Assembly (NCBI GenBank): GCA_029552945.1
Contig: JAKPDD010000017.1
Location: forward strand, 1 to 64,000
DNA from: Spirochaetota bacterium
Lineage (GTDB): Bacteria > Spirochaetota > GWB1-36-13 > JAKPDD01
Length of the DNA stretch: 64,000 nt
Reading direction: 5' to 3'
The position numbers and the translations under genes were made by a program. Below, in pieces: positions 9,212 through 18,220 of this stretch; within the stretch, counting starts at the first letter, position 1, and every line of letters begins with the position of its first letter. The notes under the pieces are model-generated. The model searched no databases and was not told where the DNA came from. It saw nothing but the letters and a program-made list of their open reading frames with translations.

Positions 9212-9259
9212 AAGATAAAGTTAGAATTCTATTGTTAAGGAATTGTTACGTAATTGTTA
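9212..9259 (-). promoter_or_regulatory. Pho box (three direct repeats) and promoter of pstS
   Basis: Three copies of ATTGTTA lie at 9231-9237, 9242-9248 and 9253-9259, exactly 11 bases apart. On the pstS strand they read TTAACA, GTAACA and TTAACA separated by 5 bases, the layout of PhoP-type binding sites (TTAACA-N5 repeats). A possible -10 element TATCTT (9212-9217, minus strand) starts about 13 bases downstream of the last repeat, so the repeats would cover the -35 region, as expected for an activator. The repeats are seen directly; the regulator is inferred. Confidence 0.7.
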
Positions 9260-9271
9260 ATAAATGATTAA

Positions 9272-9778
9272 TTATGATTTATTTGAGAGAATATAGTAAA
9301 ACCAATCAAATCTTTCTTTGAAATCAAGATATATTTTTTCTAATATATCTTCTTTTTTTAAGATTTTATTACCCTTAAAAAAGCCTGGACAATTTTTTAT
9401 TGTTTTTTCAAATCTTTCTCTGTTTTTAAATACTGAAACCCAGTAAGGGTATGATGTACATTGATACGGCTTAATCTCGTATATTTTACATCCTTTGAAA
9501 TAAGTGGTTTCATCCCAGAATATACAATCAAGGTTATCTTTTTCTTTAAGTGATAAAAATATATCATCTCTTTTTGTATATTTTTCTATAAACTCCTTTT
9601 TAGATATATTAATTTTTTCGCATATTCTTAAAATATCTTTCTCAAGTAAAAGTACAAATCCTGTATCTTTTCTACAACAGTTACCACAATTCTGGCAATC
9701 AAAAGAAAAATTATCCGGTATGTAAAACTCTTCACTTAGTTTATTAAAAATATTGTTAATACTATTCAATCCTTGCAA
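9272..9778 (-). CDS. YkgJ-family cysteine cluster (putative Fe-S/Zn) protein
   Basis: A 168-residue cytosolic protein with the family's N-terminal cysteine block CQNCGNCCRKDTG, a further Cys in the CKIYEIKPYQC segment, and CPGF near the end. These Cys residues form the presumed metal or iron-sulfur site of the YkgJ/UPF0153 family, whose function is not established. Its start overlaps the end of the upstream RseC-like gene (ATG near 9778, stop of the upstream gene at 9762), so the two are translated together. The intergenic stretch to pstS (9175-9271) carries the pstS promoter. Confidence 0.85.
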   Translation of the reverse strand: MQGLNSINNIFNKLSEEFYIPDNFSFDCQNCGNCCRKDTGFVLLLEKDILRICEKINISKKEFIEKYTKRDDIFLSLKEKDNLDCIFWDETTYFKGCKIYEIKPYQCTSYPYWVSVFKNRERFEKTIKNCPGFFKGNKILKKEDILEKIYLDFKERFDWFYYILSNKS

Positions 9779-10151
9779 TATATTTATCCCTTATTATTCT
9801 AGAGTTTATTATAATTGTCATTATTAATGAAACAATAAAGACTAAACCTATTATTAAGTCATTTGATATCAATATACCTGTTATTCCTGAGAGTGTAATT
9901 GATATTATAAGCGGTATTAAAAAGAGTGAGGAGAAAGCTTTTGCCTCATTTTTTTCAGTTATATTTATATTTACTTCCTGATCTATTTTAAGTTCTTTTT
10001 CTGAATATGCTATAACTTCTCTATCATTTTTATGACACATTCTATTTATGGGGCACTTATGACATGACTCCTTTTCATCTTCTTCAATTATTTTTATTAA
10101 ATATATTTTTTTTTCTTTATTAACTAGTTTTTTAACTATACCTTTTTCCAT
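9762..10151 (-). CDS. RseC/MucC-like membrane protein (SoxR-reducing system family)
   Basis: A 129-residue protein with a soluble N-terminal part containing four clustered Cys/His positions (SCHKCPINRMCHK), then two hydrophobic helices (about residues 72-92 and 95-114) and a short basic tail. This cysteine pattern followed by two membrane helices is the RseC/MucC layout; family members work with the Rnf complex or anti-sigma systems elsewhere. The gene overlaps the downstream YkgJ-type gene by 17 bases. No rnf or rse genes are visible here, so the specific partner is unknown. Confidence 0.75.
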   Translation of the reverse strand: MEKGIVKKLVNKEKKIYLIKIIEEDEKESCHKCPINRMCHKNDREVIAYSEKELKIDQEVNINITEKNEAKAFSSLFLIPLIISITLSGITGILISNDLIIGLVFIVSLIMTIIINSRIIRDKYIARIE

Positions 10152-10162
10152 TTATAGCCTTA

Positions 10163-10654
10163 TTATATATATTTTTTTATAACTTCTCTTAATTTATCTC
10201 TTGTTAAAGTAGGGTCTTCTACTATTAATTTTGATCCACTTATTATGTCTATAAACCCGAGTTCATTTGGATATCTTGGTACAATATGTAAATGCAAATG
10301 GCTTATACTTGCACCAGAAAATTTCCCTATATTGTAACCTATATTAAAGCTTTGAGAATTATATTCCTTTTCGAGAAGATCCATTATCTTTTTTGTATAG
10401 TATGTTATGTTTTTTTCTTCATTATCATTTAATTCTCTTATATCCTCTATGTGCCTATTTGGTAATATCATTATATGTCCTGGATTGTAAGGGTATAGAT
10501 TCAACATTATTGATATTAGAGCATTTTTGTATATAGTAAGATCTTTTTCTATACAACTTCCTTTTATTATTTCACATAAAATACAGTGGTTTATATTCTT
10601 CTTGTTTTTAAGATATGGTATCTTGTTTATTGGGAATAGGTTTTTCCATTTCAT
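10163..10654 (-). CDS. HIT-family nucleotide hydrolase/phosphorylase
   Basis: A 163-residue HIT protein. The catalytic histidine triad is SHLHLHIVPR, preceded by the family's YNPGHIMILPNRH segment and an N-terminal CILC pair that would bind zinc, as in the Ap4A-phosphorylase-like branch. It is expected to hydrolyse or phosphorolyse dinucleoside polyphosphates or adenylated substrates. It is the first gene of the leftward run 10654-9272, and is divergent from the ferredoxin gene across about 130 bases of very AT-rich DNA holding both promoters. Confidence 0.92.
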   Translation of the reverse strand: MKWKNLFPINKIPYLKNKKNINHCILCEIIKGSCIEKDLTIYKNALISIMLNLYPYNPGHIMILPNRHIEDIRELNDNEEKNITYYTKKIMDLLEKEYNSQSFNIGYNIGKFSGASISHLHLHIVPRYPNELGFIDIISGSKLIVEDPTLTRDKLREVIKKYI

Positions 10655-10783
10655 ATATGTTTTATCTTTTAGGTTTTGGTTAAAGAAAATTTATAAAATT
10701 TTTATAATAAAATTTTAAAATCTGCAAGAAAGTTAAAATAAATATTGTTAAATTTTATCTATACAACAATAGAGGAGAAAGCT

Positions 10784-10948
10784 ATGCATGTAATAAGTGA
10801 TGCTTGTATAAACTGTGGTGCTTGTGCAGGTGTTTGTCCTGTTCAGGCTATAAGTGCTGGTGGAAGCCAGTATGTAATAAGTGATGCTTGTATAGACTGT
10901 GGTGCTTGTGTATCTGTTTGTCCAGTAGGTGCTATTTCAGCAAAATAG
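10784..10948 (+). CDS. 2[4Fe-4S] ferredoxin (clostridial type)
   Basis: A 54-residue electron carrier with two CxxCxxCxxxCP motifs (CINCGACAGVCP and CIDCGACVSVCP), binding two [4Fe-4S] clusters. I use the ATG at 10784, preceded by GAGGAG; a TTG at 10745 would add 13 unrelated residues. It would shuttle low-potential electrons for enzymes such as the IorA-type oxidoreductase and the hydrogenase encoded in this window. The two halves are nearly identical in DNA as well as in protein (10789-10826 against 10873-10910, one mismatch in 38). It is monocistronic, with its own terminator directly downstream. Confidence 0.96.
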   Translation: MHVISDACINCGACAGVCPVQAISAGGSQYVISDACIDCGACVSVCPVGAISAK

Positions 10949-10967
10949 TTTTTACAGTTTTTATAAA

Positions 10968-10996
10968 AACACAGGGTCTTCCTGTGTTGTTTTTTT
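10968..10996 (+). terminator. rho-independent terminator after ferredoxin gene
   Basis: AACACAGG (10968-10975) pairs with CCTGTGTT (10981-10988) around a 5-base loop and is followed by G and a run of seven T. It ends the ferredoxin transcript just before gyrA. Confidence 0.9.
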
Positions 10997-11013
10997 ATTT
11001 TTAGGAGACTTTT

Positions 11014-13416
11014 ATGGAGATATTTGATATTCCTTTTGAGGATGAGCTTAAAGAAAATTATTTGACATATGCAATGAGTGTAATAATAGGGAGGGCTATA
11101 CCTGACCTAAGAGATGGTCTTAAGCCAGTACATAGGAGAATAGTATATTCTATGTATAACAGTGGTCTTAAGGCTAACCAGAAGACAAGAAAATCAGCTA
11201 AGGTAGTAGGTGAGGTTTTAGGTAATTTTCACCCTCATGGGGATGCTCCTGTTTATGAAGCTATAGTAAGGATGGCTCAAGACTTTGCTCAAAGGTATCC
11301 CCTTATAATAGGACAGGGTAATTTTGGTTCTATAGATGGTGATCCACCAGCTGCAATGAGGTATACTGAGTGTAAGCTATCGAAAATAGCAGAGGAACTT
11401 ATTAAAGATATTGATAAAAATACTGTTGACTTTATTCCGAACTATGATAATACTACTGTGGAACCAATTGTATTGCCAGCAAGTTTTCCTAATATACTTG
11501 TTAACGGGGCTGTTGGTATTGCTGTTGGTGTTTCAACAAGTATCCCACCTCATAACATTGTAGAGGTTGTTAGGGGGGTAAAAGCATATATAGATAATCC
11601 AGATATAACAATAGATGAAATTATTAATAAATATATTAAGGCACCAGACTTTCCTACTGGCGGATATATAGTTGGGTATGATAATATAACCAAGATTTAT
11701 AAAACTGGGAAGGGAAGTTTTCAGATAAGGGGCAAGGTTTTAATTGAAGATAGAGATGATAGAACTAATATAGTTATTACAGAAATACCTTATTCTATAA
11801 AGAAGTCTGACCTGATAGCTAAAATAAAGGAACTTCTTGAGACTGAAAAAATAAAAGGAGTTTCATTTTTAAGAGATGAGTCTAACAAAGAGGGAATAAG
11901 AATTGTTTTAGGACTTAAGAAAGGAACAGTGCCTAATATTATTATAAACCAATTATACCATCATACACCTTTACAAATTACATTTAATGTTAACATGCTT
12001 GCTATATTGGATAAAAAACCTATACTTTTTAACCTTAAAGATATAATAAGAGAGTTTGTAGCATTTAGAAAAAGTGTTATAATAAGAAGAACACAGTATG
12101 ATCTTAAAAATGCTGAATCAAGGCTTCATATTGTTGAGGGTCTTTTAAAAGCTATAGATAATCTTGATGAAGTAATAAAAATAATAAGAGGTAGCCAGTC
12201 TGTAAAGGATGCAAAAGATAATCTTATAAAAAGGTTTGATTTATCCGAAATACAGGCCCAAGCTATACTAGACTTAAAATTGCAAAAATTGACAGCACTG
12301 GAAAGGCTTTCTCTTGAAAAAGAATATGATGATCTTTTAAAACAGATAAAGTCTTTTAAAGATATATTATCAAGCGATTCTCTACAGTATAAAATAATAA
12401 AAGATGAACTTACTTATATTGAAGAGACATATAAGGATGAGAGAAGAACTAAAATATTACACAGTGTTGATAAAATAGATGATGAGGACCTTATAAAACC
12501 AGAAGATTGTGTTGTTGTAATATCAAACTCTGGGATGATAAAAAGGATGCCGATTACGCTTTTCAGGTCTCAAAGGAGGGGAGGAACAGGAAAAAGTGGT
12601 GCTAAAACAGGGACAGATGATTTTATTAAACACTTTATTATTACAAACACTCACGATTATATTATGTTTTTTACAAATTTTGGTAAAGTTTATTACATTA
12701 AAGTGTATGAAATACCGGATGCAAGCCTCTTATCAAGAGGTGTAAGTATAAAAACATTTATAAACATTGAAGATAATGAACATGTTCAATCTTATCTTGG
12801 TATTAAGGAGTTCAGTGATAAAGATTATGTTATGTTAGCTACTAAATATGGTAAAGTTAAGAAAACCAGCCTTGATGAGTTTATAAATGCTAAAAGAAGG
12901 GGTATAACTGCTGTAACTCTTGTTGACGGAGATGAACTGGTTGCTGCTATAAAGACAGATAATAAGAGCGAGGTATTTTTAGCAACTTCTCATGGTAAGG
13001 GTCTTAGATTCAGTGAGGAAGAGGTAAGACCTATGGGAAGAAGTGCTGCAGGTGTTACAGGTATAAAACTTAAAGAAAATGATTTTGTTATTGGTATGTT
13101 AAGTGTAGAAAAAGAAAAATCTATACTTGCTGTTACTGAAAATGGTTTTGGAAAGAGAGTTGATTTTGAAGAGTTTACTTCTCATGGAAGAGCTACTGGG
13201 GGCCAGATTTATTACAATATTAATAATAAGACAGGTAGGGTTGTATCTATAATATCATGCAAAGATGATACTGAGCTTATGATTATAACAAGGTCTGGTA
13301 TGGTTATTAGGGTTGAGACTAAAGAGATAAGGATAATGGGAAGAAATACTATGGGAAGTAGAATAATAAAATTAAAAGAGGGCGATACTGTAATAGATAT
13401 AGATGTTATTGATTAA
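11014..13416 (+). CDS. gyrA: DNA gyrase subunit A
   Basis: An 800-residue type II topoisomerase subunit that cuts and rejoins DNA. The catalytic tyrosine is Tyr117 (AMRYTE). A GyrA-box-like motif, QRRGGTG, lies at residues 520-526 at the start of the C-terminal beta-pinwheel and favours GyrA over ParC, although Thr replaces the usual Arg/Lys. In the quinolone-pocket region, [10 protein letters not shown] (73-82), Ala78 stands where E. coli has Ser83 and Glu82 where it has Asp87. An AGGAG site precedes the ATG. gyrB is not adjacent; parB follows 55 bases later. Confidence 0.95.
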   Translation: MEIFDIPFEDELKENYLTYAMSVIIGRAIPDLRDGLKPVHRRIVYSMYNSGLKANQKTRKSAKVVGEVLGNFHPHGDAPVYEAIVRMAQDFAQRYPLIIGQGNFGSIDGDPPAAMRYTECKLSKIAEELIKDIDKNTVDFIPNYDNTTVEPIVLPASFPNILVNGAVGIAVGVSTSIPPHNIVEVVRGVKAYIDNPDITIDEIINKYIKAPDFPTGGYIVGYDNITKIYKTGKGSFQIRGKVLIEDRDDRTNIVITEIPYSIKKSDLIAKIKELLETEKIKGVSFLRDESNKEGIRIVLGLKKGTVPNIIINQLYHHTPLQITFNVNMLAILDKKPILFNLKDIIREFVAFRKSVIIRRTQYDLKNAESRLHIVEGLLKAIDNLDEVIKIIRGSQSVKDAKDNLIKRFDLSEIQAQAILDLKLQKLTALERLSLEKEYDDLLKQIKSFKDILSSDSLQYKIIKDELTYIEETYKDERRTKILHSVDKIDDEDLIKPEDCVVVISNSGMIKRMPITLFRSQRRGGTGKSGAKTGTDDFIKHFIITNTHDYIMFFTNFGKVYYIKVYEIPDASLLSRGVSIKTFINIEDNEHVQSYLGIKEFSDKDYVMLATKYGKVKKTSLDEFINAKRRGITAVTLVDGDELVAAIKTDNKSEVFLATSHGKGLRFSEEEVRPMGRSAAGVTGIKLKENDFVIGMLSVEKEKSILAVTENGFGKRVDFEEFTSHGRATGGQIYYNINNKTGRVVSIISCKDDTELMIITRSGMVIRVETKEIRIMGRNTMGSRIIKLKEGDTVIDIDVID

Positions 13417-13471
13417 TTATTATAAATTTTAGAATTTACTTAAATTAAAATTTTAGTAACTGGGGCTAAGC

Positions 13472-14362
13472 TTGAACAAGAAAAAAACGCTAGGAAAAGG
13501 ACTTGCTGCATTAATTAATGATTTGCCTGATGAGTTTATTTCGGAATCAGATATCTCTGATATTCAGGATATACCTATAAGTAAAATTAAGGAGAATCCA
13601 TATCAGCCAAGAAAAAGTTTTAATGAAGAAAAAATACGGGAACTTGCCGAATCTATAAAAGAGAATGGTATAATTCAACCTCTTGTGGTAAGACCCAAAG
13701 ATAGTTATTATCAAATTGTTGTTGGTGAGAGAAGGTTTAGAGCTGCAAAACTTGCAAATCTTATGACTGTGCCATGTCTTATAAAAGATGTGAATGATGA
13801 AAAGATGGCTGAAATAGCACTTATTGAAAACCTTCAAAGAGAGGATCTTAATCCACTTGAAGTTGCTTTTTCTTATAATAGACTTATAACAGACTTTGGT
13901 TTGACCCATGAACAGCTTAGCCAGAGAGTAGGTAAAAGCAGGGTAGCTATAACAAATACACTAAGATTACTTAAACTACCAGAAAAGGTTCAGCAGGATA
14001 TAATAAATGGAATTATAACTGAAGGCCATGCAAGAGTCCTTTTGTCACTTGAGGAAATTGATAAAATATTGTTTGCAAGAGATATTATTGTTAACAAAGG
14101 TCTTTCTGTGAGAGAGACAGAGGAACTGGTAAAAAATATTAAAGATAAAGATGTTTTGAAAAAAGAGGATAAGAAAGAGTATTACAAAGACCCAAATATT
14201 TTGAGTATAGAGGAAAATTTGACACGTATTTTTGGAACTAAAGTTGTTATAAAAAACAACAAAAAGAATAAAGGTAAAATAGAGATTGAGTATTACAGTA
14301 AGGAAGAGTTTGAGAGAATAAAGTCAATACTTGAAGGTTCAAACCAAAGGATCTGGATATAA
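13472..14362 (+). CDS. parB: chromosome-partitioning protein ParB
   Basis: A 296-residue ParB/Spo0J-family protein that would bind parS sites and act as a CTP-dependent DNA clamp. It shows the N-terminal KKTLGKGLAALI start, the CTP-binding boxes GERRFRA and ENLQRE, a helix-turn-helix region (LSQRVGKSRVAITNTLRLL) and a C-terminal dimerisation part. The start is TTG at 13472, following GGGGCTAAGC. No parA lies next to it, unlike most chromosomes, and I saw no sequence close to the canonical parS palindrome. The gene is distinct from the short ParB-domain gene at 39524. Confidence 0.94.
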   Translation: MNKKKTLGKGLAALINDLPDEFISESDISDIQDIPISKIKENPYQPRKSFNEEKIRELAESIKENGIIQPLVVRPKDSYYQIVVGERRFRAAKLANLMTVPCLIKDVNDEKMAEIALIENLQREDLNPLEVAFSYNRLITDFGLTHEQLSQRVGKSRVAITNTLRLLKLPEKVQQDIINGIITEGHARVLLSLEEIDKILFARDIIVNKGLSVRETEELVKNIKDKDVLKKEDKKEYYKDPNILSIEENLTRIFGTKVVIKNNKKNKGKIEIEYYSKEEFERIKSILEGSNQRIWI

Positions 14363-14363
14363 A

Positions 14364-15605
14364 TTGAGGAAGATAAAGTTTTTAAAAATTTTTAAAATAG
14401 AAAAATATATAACTTCGACTTTACTAAAAAACTTTTTTGTATCATCAATATTTTTTCTTGGTATTTACCTTTTTTCGAATATTTTAGCTGAACTCCCATC
14501 TCTTCTTAAAAGAGCAGATTATAATGAATATATAACGTTTAATAATATTATGCGTTATTATATTTTAAAAATTCCAGAGTATTTTTTCACAGTTGTTCCA
14601 TTTGCTTTTTTATTTGCAACATCATATACTTTAGGAAGATTTTATAGAAATAATGAGATTATAGCCTTCATCTCTTCTGGTTTAAGTATAACAAGAATAA
14701 CATTTGCAGTTGTGATTATTGCTTTTATTCTAAGCGTGGCATTAATGTTTTTAAACTTTAATATAATACCAAATTATAACTATAATTCTGCTCTTGTTGA
14801 GGAGAAACTTTATAGAAAGGTAAGGATAGAAGATGAAGATAGAATTCAGAGTTATGGTGATAATGGTATAAATTATTTTGCAAGAATATTCAACTCCAGG
14901 GAAAAGGTTTTTATAGGTATATTGATACTTAAATCATCAGAGCAAAGCCTGGATGTTAGAAATATAAGTAGAATAAAAGTCGAAGATATTGAAAGTTTGT
15001 CTATAGATGAACAGATAAAAAAAATAACTGCACAGGTTGAGTATTCATTTTCTAATAGTTTTCCCTATCTTTGGGGTATTAAGGCCAGTAAAATGAAATG
15101 GGATGATTCTTCTGAGAAGTGGATTGCAACTGATGGAATTTACTGGGAGTGGGATAACAACGGTAATATAATTAAAATTGAGCAATTTGATGTTAAAATT
15201 CTTGAGAATATAAATGAAAAACCATCTTTTTTTGCAAAGGATACAAAAAATATAAAAGAAATGACAATAAAAGAATGTTTTGACCATATAGAAAAACTTA
15301 AAAAGTCAAAACAACCTTACAAAAAAGACCTTGTTGAGGTTTATTCTGAAAAATACTCAAAACCTTTTAGTATTTTCATACTAGCACTACTTGCCACATC
15401 AATTGGGAAGGCTTTTTCAAGAAAAAATCTTCTAATTATGACACTTTTAATTTCTTTTCTTATTGCTTTGGTATACTATTTGCTTATAAATATTGGTATT
15501 TCAATAGGCAAAGAGGGTATTTTACCACCATTATTAGCTTCTTTTAGTGGCAACCTATTAAGTATTATAATTTTCTTTTATCTTAGGCACAAACAGCTCA
15601 CATAA
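14364..15605 (+). CDS. LptF/LptG family (YjgP/YjgQ) permease
   Basis: About 413 residues. Three N-terminal membrane helices (roughly residues 20-110), a large periplasmic domain in the middle and three C-terminal helices (roughly 325-405) give the LptF/LptG architecture of the lipopolysaccharide-export ABC transporter. The start is not certain: TTG at 14364 avoids overlap with parB, TTG at 14331 would overlap it by 32 bases, and no ATG fits. Only one such gene is present, so its partner and the ATPase LptB must be elsewhere. It implies a diderm envelope. Confidence 0.85.
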   Translation: MRKIKFLKIFKIEKYITSTLLKNFFVSSIFFLGIYLFSNILAELPSLLKRADYNEYITFNNIMRYYILKIPEYFFTVVPFAFLFATSYTLGRFYRNNEIIAFISSGLSITRITFAVVIIAFILSVALMFLNFNIIPNYNYNSALVEEKLYRKVRIEDEDRIQSYGDNGINYFARIFNSREKVFIGILILKSSEQSLDVRNISRIKVEDIESLSIDEQIKKITAQVEYSFSNSFPYLWGIKASKMKWDDSSEKWIATDGIYWEWDNNGNIIKIEQFDVKILENINEKPSFFAKDTKNIKEMTIKECFDHIEKLKKSKQPYKKDLVEVYSEKYSKPFSIFILALLATSIGKAFSRKNLLIMTLLISFLIALVYYLLINIGISIGKEGILPPLLASFSGNLLSIIIFFYLRHKQLT

Positions 15606-15657
15606 TTGGCATACTTATTGCTAATAAATTATTATCTATTTTTCAGGAGGTAAATCT

Positions 15658-16008
15658 ATGGCAAAAATAGAGGTTTTGAATTCTCTTGAACAGAACAGAA
15701 ATGATTTTGTTCCTATGGACCAGGTTGAAGAGGCTATTAATCTTTGTGCTGAAAATACAAGAAATAGGATAAAAAGATTATGGCAAGCTCTGGATGTTAC
15801 AAGGGATAAGGTTTTTAGTAATCATAATTTGAAGCAGGCTCTGTTATATTTTAATCTTGGTGAAGAATATTTAAAGGAAGGAATAACTGATTTTGCTAAA
15901 ACTTGTCTTGAAATTTCAGCCAACTTATTGGAAGAAGAGTCAAAATTATACAATTCAGTTGTTAATATCTTACAAAAAATAGATTCTTTAGAGATAAGAT
16001 TAAACTAG
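15658..16008 (+). CDS. hypothetical helical protein
   Basis: A 116-residue, wholly helical, soluble protein with a good GGAGG ribosome site just before the ATG. The second half (ALLYFNLGEEYLKEG and following) resembles a single degenerate TPR-type helical hairpin. I do not recognise the family. It lies 52 bases after the LptF/G-like gene and is followed at once by a strong terminator, so it is the last gene of the gyrA-parB-lptF/G run. Confidence 0.75.
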   Translation: MAKIEVLNSLEQNRNDFVPMDQVEEAINLCAENTRNRIKRLWQALDVTRDKVFSNHNLKQALLYFNLGEEYLKEGITDFAKTCLEISANLLEEESKLYNSVVNILQKIDSLEIRLN

Positions 16009-16016
16009 ACTAGTTT

Positions 16017-16042
16017 AAAAACAGCCTTTCGGGCTGTTTTTT
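16017..16042 (+). terminator. rho-independent terminator
   Basis: ACAGCC (16021-16026) pairs with GGCTGT (16032-16037) around TTTCG; flanking A and T runs extend the stem, and six T follow. It closes the run that began at gyrA. Confidence 0.9.
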
Positions 16043-16131
16043 ATATAAAAATAAAAAAAAAATTGATTTTTATTTTTTTATGTTATTATTAGTAGTATAC
16101 TTATTTAATTAATAAAATTTGTTATAAATAC

Positions 16132-16160
16132 TTGATAAAATATATAAGTTTGATTGTAAT
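16132..16160 (+). promoter_or_regulatory. predicted sigma-70-type promoter for the FecR-domain gene
   Basis: TTGATA (16132-16137) and TGTAAT (16155-16160) are separated by 17 bases, each one mismatch from consensus, 45 bases upstream of the ATG at 16205. The flanking DNA is extremely AT-rich, so chance matches are easy. Confidence 0.45.
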
Positions 16161-16204
16161 TAATTGTAATTTTAAAATATAAAAATATTTTAAGGAGGAC
16201 TTTT

Positions 16205-18148
16205 ATGACGAGAAGGGGGTGCTTCATGAAAAAATTATTAACAAATCTTTCTATTTTCTTATTCTTATACTCTTCTTTTTTTATTGGTGGTTGCCAGAAA
16301 AAAGGGGTTGAAATATCTGATGTAAAAAGGGAGCAAAAAGTTGTAGCAACATTTGTATTGGGAAAGGTTGCCAAAAAGTTAAATAATGGCGAATGGGATA
16401 TAGTTAAAGTTGGCGACACTATAGGTTCAAAAGAAGTTGTTAAACTTTCGGAAAAATCACGGCTTGTACTTCAGACAGAAACTGGTTCTGTTATAACACT
16501 TACTGATGAGGCAGAAGTTTCAATTAATTCTATATTGAATCCTTCAAGTGGTGATGAAAATACAGAAGTTAAATTAAGTGAAGGGAAGGCAGTTGTTAAC
16601 CCGAGAGATATAAAAGGTTTGTCTAACTCGAGTTTTTCAGTAAGAACACCGGCAATGGTTGCGGGTGTAAGAGGTACAGTATTCAGTATTGAGTACAAAG
16701 AAGGTAAGTCAAAGGTTATGGTAAAAGAGGGTAAAGTTGCAGTTAAACCAGCAATAAAGGTTGAAGAAAGTAAACAGGAAAAATTACCAGAGATTGAGGT
16801 AACAGAGGGTCAAAAAACTGTAATTAATAAGGATGATGTAAAAGAATTAGAAAAAAAGTTAGAAGAGGGTAAAGTAGAGGTAAATGAAATTACGTCAATC
16901 TCAAAAGTTGATAATATTGTAGATGAAACAGAAAAAAAGATGCTTGAGGATGATGCAAAGCAAATAGTTAAGTTTGATAATATCAAATTTGATGAAAATT
17001 CAGGTAGTGTTGTAAAAGAGGACCTATATTTTGTTACTGTTATTGCTGTTGGTTCTGATATATATATAAATGGAGAGATGAAAGCAAAAGATTATTTATC
17101 AGCTTCTTATCCAAAGGGTAAAATTTTAATAGAGATAAAACAGGATCAAAATATTGTTATGTCAAAAGAGGTTGAACTTAATTCTGATATTACAGTAGAT
17201 TATACACCTGTTGAAAAGATGAAGGAAGAAATAAATAAAACAATAGAAAATAAGGAACTTAGTCCTCTATATAAACTTAATTTAGGTGACAGTAATGTAT
17301 ATATAGCATCAGATAATGTTATTGGTCTTACAGAATCAAAAGTTATTTTTACAGATAACAAGAAGACTATAAAAGAGGTTTTTTATGATAGTAAAGTAAA
17401 ACCGTTTATTACCAATAAAGCAGTATTTACATATGAAGGTGGAAATGTTGCGGTTTACTCTTCAGAAGGTAATATGATAAACAAAATTAAATTAGGAACA
17501 ATAATATTCCCTACAGACTTTGTTTTTAGTAATGGAATCGCATATCTTTACGATTCAACAGGAAAGGTTATAGGAGTAAATACAAAGGGCCAAAAAGTAT
17601 TTGAAGAAAAAGTAAGAGGTTCTATAAGTGGAATAGGAGTAAGTAATAATTATGTAGTTATAGCAACAGTATCTAATGTTTACATTGTTGAGAATGGAAA
17701 AATAATTTCTGAGTTTGGTGTTGATTCTTCATCAAAAATAATAAACAAAGTATCTGTTATTGGAGACACTAAAAAGATGGTTATAGTACCACAGGATAAT
17801 AATATTATCTCTTTAAGAGACTTAAGCGGTAATATCTTGAAAAAGATATCTGCTGTACCTGGAGATATTGAAACTATAAATAATGATGTATTTGCGGTAA
17901 CATATTCTAATAAAGTTGTTTTCTATAACCTTGATGGTTCAAAAATAAAAGAGATAAAAGTTCAACCTAAAATGTATTTTATTGTTAACGGTTATGTATA
18001 TACATGGAGTGAGAAAAAAATATTCAGATATGGAATTGATTCAGAAAAAACAAGAGAAATGCCAGAAGATGTATTAAGTGTATCTCTCTACAATAATAAG
18101 ATGGTAGTATATACTAGAGGTGGAAATATTTATCATATTGACTTTTAG
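16205..18148 (+). CDS. FecR-domain lipoprotein with C-terminal propeller-like region
   Basis: A 647-residue lipoprotein: signal peptide ending in the lipobox FIGGC, a FecR domain at about residues 60-185 (with SVRTPAMVAGVRGTVFSI, the family core), a charged linker, a short PEGA-like stretch and a C-terminal region of repeated short beta units (about 345-647) resembling a beta-propeller. Both ATG 16205 (after AAGGAGG) and ATG 16226 (after AAGGGGG) have good ribosome sites; either keeps the signal peptide. FecR domains in spirochaetes and other bacteria are often in large envelope proteins unrelated to iron signalling, and no sigma factor gene lies nearby. Probably periplasmic-facing and membrane-anchored. 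Confidence 0.87.
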   Translation: MTRRGCFMKKLLTNLSIFLFLYSSFFIGGCQKKGVEISDVKREQKVVATFVLGKVAKKLNNGEWDIVKVGDTIGSKEVVKLSEKSRLVLQTETGSVITLTDEAEVSINSILNPSSGDENTEVKLSEGKAVVNPRDIKGLSNSSFSVRTPAMVAGVRGTVFSIEYKEGKSKVMVKEGKVAVKPAIKVEESKQEKLPEIEVTEGQKTVINKDDVKELEKKLEEGKVEVNEITSISKVDNIVDETEKKMLEDDAKQIVKFDNIKFDENSGSVVKEDLYFVTVIAVGSDIYINGEMKAKDYLSASYPKGKILIEIKQDQNIVMSKEVELNSDITVDYTPVEKMKEEINKTIENKELSPLYKLNLGDSNVYIASDNVIGLTESKVIFTDNKKTIKEVFYDSKVKPFITNKAVFTYEGGNVAVYSSEGNMINKIKLGTIIFPTDFVFSNGIAYLYDSTGKVIGVNTKGQKVFEEKVRGSISGIGVSNNYVVIATVSNVYIVENGKIISEFGVDSSSKIINKVSVIGDTKKMVIVPQDNNIISLRDLSGNILKKISAVPGDIETINNDVFAVTYSNKVVFYNLDGSKIKEIKVQPKMYFIVNGYVYTWSEKKIFRYGIDSEKTREMPEDVLSVSLYNNKMVVYTRGGNIYHIDF

Positions 18149-18179
18149 ATAAGAATAAATATATTTTAAGATTGTTTTC

Positions 18180-18207
18180 CCCCTCTCTTTCAAAGAGAGG
18201 GGTTTTT
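18180..18207 (+). terminator. rho-independent terminator
   Basis: A nine-base stem, CCCCTCTCT (18180-18188) with AGAGAGGGG (18094+100 to 18202), has a five-base loop and is followed by TTTTT. It ends the FecR-domain gene transcript; the next ATG is at 18221. Confidence 0.9.
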
Positions 18208-18220
18208 AATAGGATGATTT

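Noticed and set aside
13417-14362. A parS site near parB
   Set aside because: I found no sequence close to the canonical TGTTTCACGTGAAACA palindrome.
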